A stretch of 5,337 nt of DNA from Anditalea sp035461405 (GTDB lineage Bacteria > Bacteroidota > Bacteroidia > Cytophagales > Cyclobacteriaceae). The position numbers and the translations under genes are program-made. Location of the stretch: the NCBI GenBank assembly GCA_035461405.1, contig DATHVH010000441.1:1-5337 (forward strand), in the 5' to 3' direction. Under the pieces are notes generated by a model. The model saw only the letters and a program-made list of their open reading frames with translations. It ran no database searches and was not told the origin of the DNA. Shown in pieces: positions 1-5,337 of this stretch (the stretch's first letter is position 1; each line of letters opens with the position of its first letter).

Positions 1-2231
1 AAATCTATAAGATTCAATGCAGTAGGGCATCTGTTCCCTTCTGCATCTACCACTTCTGCTTCCACCAGCGCCAGATCATGACCGTCAGCACGAAGACCAT
101 CGGGATGGTTCATTACTGAAAGTTTTATGGCTGCAGGGTCGCCAGCGGTTTTTTTCATAACTTCGCTTACCTGATTGCCTTCCTTATCATAGCTGACGGC
201 TTTAATCTCGCCTGGCACCCATGAGATATCTTTGAAGGTAAACAGAAATCTGTAGCTCTGCTCCCCTTTGCCTTGAGAATCACCATTGATAAAAAGCTCG
301 ACATCATCTCCATTTGACACTACGAAAATATCCTTAGTGACTCCTTCCTCATAATTCCAATGCCCCATAAGATGCGATCGGGGTACTTCAGTGTCTACCC
401 ATCCGTCCCACATCACCTGATGGGCATAGAATCCATCTTTAGGTATTCTCATGGGATCTACTTCGCCGCTTCTTCTGTAGTTTTCACCTCCGCGGAAGTG
501 GGTATTAGAGTCTGAAAAGATAATATTTACACCGCCTGAACTTACTCTCTTGCCAGTACCCGGCCGCTCCAGCCAGTAGTCAAACCAACGAATCACATTC
601 TCTTTGGCATGGGAATCCTGATTTCTGTTATAGGAACTTGCATCCTGATCTTTATACTTGGGGCCTTCACCGTCTTTGTGAAATGGAGGGGAGTATTCAT
701 CCCAGTATTTCCTCAAGCCTTCATCTCTTGAATATTCCATCGCCCAAAAGGGGATATGTCCACTCTTATTAATATATAGCATTTCTCCCCCATACTCCGC
801 CACCTTACTGTCCAGCATCTCTCTGGATCCTGCCGCCCGGCCACCGTGGGGATCATATTTATCTCTGATGGCCACCATTTCTGCCATGTGCTCTTCACTG
901 ACCCCTTTGTTTCCTGTTTCATAGAAAAGGATGCTTGGATTGTTTCTGTTATAGATGATCGCGTCCCGCATCAGTTCTTTTCTCTGCTCCCATCTCCTAC
1001 CGGTCACATCGTGTTCGGCATCTCCGGCAGGCATAGCCTGGATGAGTCCTACCCTATCACAGGATTCCACATCCTGTTTCCAGGGGGTTATATGCATCCA
1101 CCTTACCAGGTTGGCATTGCTCTCCACCATCAATTTATTGCTGTAGTCACTCACCCAATCCGGAACAGACATTCCTATAGCCGGCCATTCATTACTGGTT
1201 CGCTGGGCATAGCCTTTAATTTGTATTTCCCTATCATTTAGATAAACCATCCCCTTTTCGAAAGCTGTTTTTCTAAATCCTGTGCGGGTTTTAACCTTAT
1301 CTATTTCACGGCCATCTATGAGTAGAGTGGTATATACATCATATAGGTAACCATAGCCCCAACTCCAGAATTCTAAATTCTCTACCGTAGCGTATGCAGA
1401 TACAGTCTGCTGCTGACCGGGTGATATGTTCATGATAGGTCCATCAAATGTGCTGACAGTATTTCCTTCCATATCTACTATTTCCACCCGATAGCCAAAA
1501 TCTTTAGATTCTTGATATTCGTTTTTTATTTCCAGCTCTGCAGTGATCTTTGCTGTTTTTTCTTTAATGCCTATATCCTTTGCATAAATATAAACTCCTG
1601 TAGTGCCCAGGTTAGAGTAAAGCGGAAGTGTCTGATAAAGCTTGTCTGTGATATGCAGATAAACGTTTTTAGGAATGCCTCCATAATTGGCATTAAAATT
1701 CTTATCGTTCCATTGATATCTCTGGTTGGTAGATTTTTCACGGTAACTCCAGTCACTGTCCGTCCTTACCGCCACCACATTTTTATTGGGAGCAGGTTTT
1801 AATAATCCTGAAATATCAAATCCTGCAGCCATGGTACCGTTTTCATGTCTCCCGATATGTTTGCCATTGACATAAAATTCACCTCCCTGTCGAACCCCCT
1901 CAAATTCAAGGAACACTTTCTTACCTTCTGCATCGGCAGGCAGTACAAAATCCTTTCTGTACCAGGCGACACCGTTAGTCAAATCATGGATGGCCAGCTT
2001 AAAAGCTTCATCTTCATTCCATGCCCATGGTAACGTAACCCTTTTCCAGTCACTGTCATCAAAATTTTCCTTCTCCCCTCCCGCAGGATCTCCTACCATC
2101 ACTTTCCAGTCTGAATTGAAGTTGAATTTTGATCGGGGGGGTTGGTTTGGGTTTTGGGCGGAAACTGATACCGGTGTCCATAAAAGCAGTACGAACAAAA
2201 TATGCCAAGCATTTTTTTTAAGGACCATCAT
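1..2231 (-). CDS. Secreted glycoside hydrolase family 2 protein (beta-galactosidase/beta-glucuronidase-like), C-terminus cut by window edge
   Basis: The minus strand is open without a stop from 2231 to the left edge, giving 743 codons. Residues 1-25 form a Sec signal peptide (LFVLLLW core, ending VSVSA before Gln26), so the enzyme is exported to the periplasm or cell surface. Domain order by eye is: GH2 sugar-binding jelly roll (about 38-195, with WYRKDF and FYVNGKHIG), Ig-like sandwich (about 200-320), TIM barrel (about 325-615), a DUF4982-like domain (about 618-690, VELFINGDSQGKG) and the start of a GH2 C-terminal Ig-like domain (from about 697). In the barrel, Glu499 in WAMEYSRDEG fits the nucleophile (compare CEYAHAMG in LacZ) and His380 fits the RxSHYP site. 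The acid/base position reads GNK (Lys442) instead of GNE, so activity is uncertain. ATG codons at 2231 and 2228 are adjacent and in frame; neither has a Shine-Dalgarno sequence. It is divergent from the GH9 gene. The GH2 assignment is firm; the substrate is unknown. Confidence 0.9.
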   Translation of the reverse strand, partial: MMVLKKNAWHILFVLLLWTPVSVSAQNPNQPPRSKFNFNSDWKVMVGDPAGGEKENFDDSDWKRVTLPWAWNEDEAFKLAIHDLTNGVAWYRKDFVLPADAEGKKVFLEFEGVRQGGEFYVNGKHIGRHENGTMAAGFDISGLLKPAPNKNVVAVRTDSDWSYREKSTNQRYQWNDKNFNANYGGIPKNVYLHITDKLYQTLPLYSNLGTTGVYIYAKDIGIKEKTAKITAELEIKNEYQESKDFGYRVEIVDMEGNTVSTFDGPIMNISPGQQQTVSAYATVENLEFWSWGYGYLYDVYTTLLIDGREIDKVKTRTGFRKTAFEKGMVYLNDREIQIKGYAQRTSNEWPAIGMSVPDWVSDYSNKLMVESNANLVRWMHITPWKQDVESCDRVGLIQAMPAGDAEHDVTGRRWEQRKELMRDAIIYNRNNPSILFYETGNKGVSEEHMAEMVAIRDKYDPHGGRAAGSREMLDSKVAEYGGEMLYINKSGHIPFWAMEYSRDEGLRKYWDEYSPPFHKDGEGPKYKDQDASSYNRNQDSHAKENVIRWFDYWLERPGTGKRVSSGGVNIIFSDSNTHFRGGENYRRSGEVDPMRIPKDGFYAHQVMWDGWVDTEVPRSHLMGHWNYEEGVTKDIFVVSNGDDVELFINGDSQGKGEQSYRFLFTFKDISWVPGEIKAVSYDKEGNQVSEVMKKTAGDPAAIKLSVMNHPDGLRADGHDLALVEAEVVDAEGNRCPTALNLID
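2135..2158 (+). other. Putative G-quadruplex motif with G7 homopolymer inside GH2 gene start
   Basis: The plus strand carries four runs of three G (2135-2137, 2139-2141, 2149-2151, 2156-2158) with loops of 1, 7 and 4 bases, which meets the usual G3+N1-7 quadruplex rule. It lies on the template strand of the GH2 gene, about 75-95 bases after its start codon, and encodes the short Pro/Asn/Gln-rich stretch behind the signal peptide. Whether it folds or matters is unknown. Confidence 0.45.
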
Positions 2232-2332
2232 TAAAAATTTTGGTTGAAAGGCTGTGAAGAATATTTATCATTATAAGAAATCTTACCAAATGACTTCATA
2301 TTCATAAGGTGTTTATTCCAGTTGATTTGATA

Positions 2333-2340
2333 GAAATTTA
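2333..2340 (-). promoter_or_regulatory. Possible -7 promoter element for the GH2 gene
   Basis: On the minus strand this reads TAAATTTC, seven of eight matches to the Bacteroidota -7 consensus TAnnTTTG. It lies about 100 bases upstream of the GH2 start. I see no good -33 element, and in AT-rich DNA such matches arise by chance. Confidence 0.15.
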
Positions 2341-2407
2341 TTGCCATTCCGAAATTAATTATTAAAAAAAGTTTGAGTCTCCTGCTGTATCAGGGTTTTG
2401 ATAGGGA

Positions 2408-2416
2408 TATACTTTG
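2408..2416 (+). promoter_or_regulatory. Possible -7 promoter element for the GH9 gene
   Basis: TATACTTTG resembles the Bacteroidota -7 consensus TAnnTTTG, but the spacing between TA and TTTG is one or three bases, not two. No TTTG/TTG element sits at a proper -33 distance. It would give a 5' leader of roughly 110-120 bases before the ATG at 2536. Weak. Confidence 0.2.
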
Positions 2417-2535
2417 ATAAAAACATTCCATTTCCCATAAAAATCCCCTATTTTAATTCACAATTTAGTTTTTTCGAGTACGAGCCTGGAATTTTGAAAT
2501 CTTATCAACCTAATAACAACAATAAACCTATAGTA

Positions 2536-5103
2536 ATGAAGAAAAAAATTACCACAAAATTACCCGTATTAACACTAGTATGGTTGCTGCTCTTGGCTTC
2601 ACATTCAGGATATACGCAAAGCAGCAGCCGGGGAGGACAACTGTTGATCAATGACCTCGAATACCTTGAAATGCAGGGCCTGAATGTGATGCTGGCCCAT
2701 GACTTTTATCCTGAAAGCCATCAGGGAGGAGTCGGCATCATACAGAATGGCCTAAGGGTGGGTACAAATGGAGATATTCGCTTAGAGGCCACACCCGGTC
2801 AATGGCAGCCGATACCCAAAGTGGGTGAACGCGTAGTGGATAGAGACAATAACATCATCAGTGTCAGAATGGGTTACCCCGATCCTGAAAAAGACAGAAT
2901 AGGTTTCAATCCCTTATTTTATCCTGACCTTACGCTGGGTTATAATTTAAAAATAACACCTGAGGGAAATTCTTTCAGGATCATTGTTGACCTCGACGAG
3001 CCACTTCCTGATGAATGGGTGGGTAAAGTAGGGTTCAACTTTGAGCTTTTCCCGGGAATACTTTTTGGGAAATCTTATTATATGGACGATGACATGGGCA
3101 TGTTCCAGAGACAACTGAACGGCCCCGGCAGCGTGGACGAGGAAGGAACTTACCAGGTAATGCCAATGGCCAAAGGAAAAAGACTTACCGTAGCGCCGGA
3201 ATCTGATAGGCAGCGAATGGTGATAGAAAATGTTAATGGCAATGACCTGGAGCTGATCGATGGCCGTGCCCAGCATAACAATGGCTGGTATGTGGTCCGT
3301 TCGCTGGTACCTTCAGGAGTTACTACCAATGCAATAGAATGGCTGATCACTCCACATGCCATTCCGGGCTGGAAACATGAACCTGTGATCCAGGTATCGC
3401 AGGTTGGCTATCATCCCTCCCAGCAGAAAGTAGCTGTCATCGAAACAGACGTCCATGACACAAAGCGGAATCCTGTTCAGCTCATTAAAATAGGCACTGA
3501 TGGAAGTGAAAGGGTTTCCTTAAAGAGCGATCCCAAGGAGTGGGGCAAGTTTTTAAGGTACAATTATCTTCAGTTTGACTTTTCAGAAGTTACAGATCCA
3601 GGCCTGTACATGATCCAATATGGCGACCAAAAAACACATGCATTCCAGATCAACCCAGATGTATATAAACGCGACGTCTGGCAGCCGACACTCGAGTATT
3701 TTCTGCCTGTACAAATGTGCCATGTAAGGGTAAATGACCGGTACAAGGTATGGCATGGCCTATGCCATATGGACGATGCCCTTATGGCGCCTGTGGACAT
3801 CAACCATTTTGACGGTTATGTCCAAGGGCCATCTACCCTTACCGACTTCAGTCCCGGTGACCATGTGCCAGGTTTAAATATAGGAGGCTGGCATGATGCG
3901 GGAGATTATGATTTGAGAGTGGAATCACAGGCGAGCGAAATCCGGATTTTGGCCTATGCCCACGAATCATTCGATGTAAATTATGACAACACTACCGTAG
4001 ACCAGGATACCCGGGTAGTAGAATTACACCTGCCCGACGGGAAACCTGATATCCTTCAACAGATAGAGCATGGCGCACTTTCTATAGTAGGGGGATATAA
4101 TGCTTTGGGCAGACTGTACAGAGGAATTATCGAGCCGACTTTAAGGCAATATGTGCATCTGGGCGATGCTGCCACCATGACTGATAATATTACTTATAGA
4201 GGAGCAGAAGGATCAGACAGTGTGGAAGAAGCCCTCAAGGCGCTGGACCGCTTTAGTACTACAAAATACATTGAACCGGGAGGCCCTGATGACAGATGGG
4301 TCTTTACTGAGGAAAACCCGAGAAGGGAATTAGGCGTGGCTGCAGCTCTGGCAGTAGCTTCCAGATCACTGAAAGGATATAATGATGAGTTATCACAGGA
4401 ATGTCTGAAAATAGCGCAAGAATTATATGATATCACAAAAGAAAAAGACCCCCTTCAAAGGATAGAGCCCGCAGCTGAAATGATTTTGACCACTAAGGAT
4501 AAAAAGTATTCAGATTTTCTGGTAAAAATGACACCGGAGATCAGCAAAAACATCAGCAAAACAGGTTGGGTAGTAGGGAGAACCCTTCCCCTTATCGATA
4601 ATAAAAAATACAGAAGCAGTATTTTAGCAGCTGTCAAAGAATACAAGGCCGAAATTGATGAGCAGGAAAAAAAGACCCCATATGGTGTTCCCTACGAACC
4701 CGATATCTGGGGAGCAGGCTGGGGCATTCAGTCTTTTGGCGTCAACCAGTATTTCCTTCATACCGCATATCCGGAAATCTTTACCAAAAATATCATGTTG
4801 CATGCCATGAATTTTGTTTTGGGTGTGCATCCGGGAACCAATACAGCATCATTTGCTTCCGGAGTGGGCTCAAATTCACTGACCGTGGCCTATGGGGTAA
4901 ACCGTGATGAATGGTCATACATCCCAGGAGGAGTGGGTTCGGGTACCGCACTGATCAGGCCTGATTTCCCTGAACTATTGACTTGGCCCTATCTATGGCA
5001 ACAAACCGAGTATGTAATGGGTGGTGGTGCGTCAAACTTCATGTTTCTGGTCCTGGCAGCGGATCAATTATTGAATGCGGAAAGTTCAGGGACAAAGAAG
5101 TAA
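2536..5103 (+). CDS. Secreted glycoside hydrolase family 9 (cellulase-like) protein with extra N-terminal domain
   Basis: This complete 855-residue protein is a predicted inverting glycosidase acting on beta-linked glucan-type or related chains outside the cytoplasm. Residues 1-28 are a signal peptide (MKKK, then a VLTLVWLLLLA core). Residues about 32-280 form a long beta-rich region I cannot name. Residues about 283-375 are the Ig-like domain typical ahead of GH9 (IQVSQVGYHPSQQKVAVIE). Residues about 380-850 are the GH9 catalytic domain: CH at 410-411, GGWHDAGDYD with Asp454 and Asp457 as base-side aspartates, and Glu825 in QQTEYVMGGG as the likely proton donor. The usual PHHR motif is absent; AYGVNRDEWSYIPGG (785-799) stands in its place. 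The ATG at 2536 is chosen because the signal peptide begins there; no Shine-Dalgarno sequence is seen. The gene ends in tandem TAA codons and is followed by a terminator. Family assignment is firm; substrate is not, and an exo-acting role is possible. Confidence 0.92.
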   Translation: MKKKITTKLPVLTLVWLLLLASHSGYTQSSSRGGQLLINDLEYLEMQGLNVMLAHDFYPESHQGGVGIIQNGLRVGTNGDIRLEATPGQWQPIPKVGERVVDRDNNIISVRMGYPDPEKDRIGFNPLFYPDLTLGYNLKITPEGNSFRIIVDLDEPLPDEWVGKVGFNFELFPGILFGKSYYMDDDMGMFQRQLNGPGSVDEEGTYQVMPMAKGKRLTVAPESDRQRMVIENVNGNDLELIDGRAQHNNGWYVVRSLVPSGVTTNAIEWLITPHAIPGWKHEPVIQVSQVGYHPSQQKVAVIETDVHDTKRNPVQLIKIGTDGSERVSLKSDPKEWGKFLRYNYLQFDFSEVTDPGLYMIQYGDQKTHAFQINPDVYKRDVWQPTLEYFLPVQMCHVRVNDRYKVWHGLCHMDDALMAPVDINHFDGYVQGPSTLTDFSPGDHVPGLNIGGWHDAGDYDLRVESQASEIRILAYAHESFDVNYDNTTVDQDTRVVELHLPDGKPDILQQIEHGALSIVGGYNALGRLYRGIIEPTLRQYVHLGDAATMTDNITYRGAEGSDSVEEALKALDRFSTTKYIEPGGPDDRWVFTEENPRRELGVAAALAVASRSLKGYNDELSQECLKIAQELYDITKEKDPLQRIEPAAEMILTTKDKKYSDFLVKMTPEISKNISKTGWVVGRTLPLIDNKKYRSSILAAVKEYKAEIDEQEKKTPYGVPYEPDIWGAGWGIQSFGVNQYFLHTAYPEIFTKNIMLHAMNFVLGVHPGTNTASFASGVGSNSLTVAYGVNRDEWSYIPGGVGSGTALIRPDFPELLTWPYLWQQTEYVMGGGASNFMFLVLAADQLLNAESSGTKK

Positions 5104-5120
5104 TAAGATTATAAATAAAA

Positions 5121-5159
5121 AGTAAAAAGAGAAGTTAAATGCTTCTCTTTTGCTTTTTT
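5121..5159. terminator. Rho-independent terminator, probably bidirectional
   Basis: A perfect 10-bp stem (5125-5134 with 5142-5151) has a 7-base loop. It can extend outward by A5121-T5154, G5122-C5153 and a T5123-G5152 wobble if A5124 is bulged. On the plus strand it is followed by six T (5154-5159), 17 bases after the GH9 stop codon. Read on the minus strand the stem is followed by TTTTTACTTTTTATTT, so it can also end the convergent gene that stops at 5204. Confidence 0.85.
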
Positions 5160-5203
5160 AAAACAACTAGAAGAGTATTTATAAATACATCCCGCAATAA
5201 ATT

Positions 5204-5337
5204 TTAATAATACTCAAAAGTTTTCCTACTCACAATAGAATAACCCCATTGGGGAGAATTTTCCCGCTCTTCCTCTAATCTCCCTGCTTCATCATAAAAA
5301 TACTGGAAGGCATCACCACCGTTATGTATGGCAGTTT
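5204..5337 (-). CDS. C-terminal 43 codons of an unidentified convergent gene
   Basis: On the minus strand one frame is open from the right edge to a TAA at 5206-5204, giving 43 residues. It contains FQYFYDEAGRLEEE and ends VSRKTFEYY. The YDEAGRL piece resembles the Y-D-x-x-G-R-L core of YD-type repeats found in Rhs-like and many Bacteroidota secreted or surface proteins, but one copy is too little to assign a family. Protein-like composition and the terminator placed about 50 bases past its stop codon support a real gene. The other two frames on this strand are broken by stops. The start, domain content and function lie outside the window. Confidence 0.6.
   Translation of the reverse strand, partial: TAIHNGGDAFQYFYDEAGRLEEERENSPQWGYSIVSRKTFEYY

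Larger units (their letters stand above)
2326..2419 (+). repeat. Three direct copies of TTTGATA in the divergent promoter region
   Basis: The heptamer TTTGATA occurs at 2326-2332, 2397-2403 and 2413-2419, all on the plus strand. The last two are exactly 16 bases apart, start to start. They could be a regulator binding array or a chance result of AT-rich sequence. Confidence 0.3.
2232..2535. promoter_or_regulatory. Divergent intergenic region holding promoters of the GH2 and GH9 genes
   Basis: This 304-base AT-rich stretch separates the start codons of two divergent genes, so both promoters should lie here. I find no RNA gene and no convincing small ORF. The frame of the GH9 gene stays open upstream to a TTG at 2398, but the added 46 residues have no signal-peptide character. 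Bases just before both start codons are A/T-rich without GGAGG, as is usual in Bacteroidota. Candidate promoter elements are listed separately and are weak. Confidence 0.6.

Noticed and set aside
846..1241. 131-codon plus-strand ORF
   Set aside because: It lies wholly inside the intact GH2 gene on the opposite strand and has no recognisable domain or start signal.
1..2231. GH2 gene as a frameshifted pseudogene
   Set aside because: Translating the whole minus-strand frame from 2231 to the edge gave no stop and consistent domain order, so it is an intact but edge-truncated gene.
1512..2247. Several small plus-strand ORFs (1512-1802, 1845-2033, 1990-2247)
   Set aside because: All are antisense to the continuous GH2 reading frame, which has full-length family similarity.
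2341..2375. A-rich run (2364-2370) near AATTAATTATT as a terminator
   Set aside because: No stable GC-containing stem precedes it on either strand, and both neighbouring genes start, not end, at this region.
2398..2535. TTG start giving the GH9 protein 46 extra N-terminal residues
   Set aside because: The extension lacks a hydrophobic export segment and would bury the clear signal peptide beginning at the ATG at 2536. It is read-through of untranslated leader.
2947..4830. Minus-strand ORFs of 63-109 codons within the GH9 gene
   Set aside because: They are antisense shadows of a well-supported GH9 gene, with no signals of their own.

Overview
The window looks like a carbohydrate-degradation locus of a Bacteroidota (Bacteroidetes) bacterium, probably an environmental or marine type of the Cytophagales/Cyclobacteriaceae kind. 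The phylum inference rests on the secreted glycoside hydrolase types, on Sec signal peptides such as one ending VSVSAQ, on start codons preceded by A/T-rich DNA without a Shine-Dalgarno sequence, and on AT-rich intergenic DNA. The genus-level guess is weak.

Layout. Positions 1-2231 on the minus strand are one uninterrupted reading frame of 743 codons. It encodes a secreted glycoside hydrolase family 2 (GH2) enzyme whose C-terminus lies beyond the left edge. Positions 2232-2535 form a 304-base AT-rich divergent intergenic region that must hold the promoters of both flanking genes. Positions 2536-5103 on the plus strand encode a complete 855-residue secreted GH9-type enzyme: signal peptide, a long beta-rich N-terminal region, an Ig-like cellulase N-terminal domain and a GH9 catalytic domain. 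A strong hairpin terminator with T-rich flanks on both sides (5121-5159) follows. The last 43 codons of a minus-strand gene enter from the right edge and end at 5204.

How they fit together. The divergent GH2 and GH9 genes share one control region and both products carry export signals, so they may attack the same glycan: GH9 cleaving the backbone or releasing oligosaccharides, GH2 trimming terminal sugars. This is inference. No SusC/SusD pair, sulfatase, regulator or transporter is visible, so the substrate cannot be named and a polysaccharide utilisation locus is not proven.

Most unusual points: the GH2 has Lys where the family normally has the acid/base Glu (GNK instead of GNE). The GH9 keeps its Asp and Glu catalytic residues but lacks the usual C-terminal His-His-Arg substrate-binding motif. 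A consensus G-quadruplex motif containing a G7 run overlaps the start of the mature GH2 coding region. I see no tRNA, rRNA, CRISPR, mobile element or evident novel multi-gene system.
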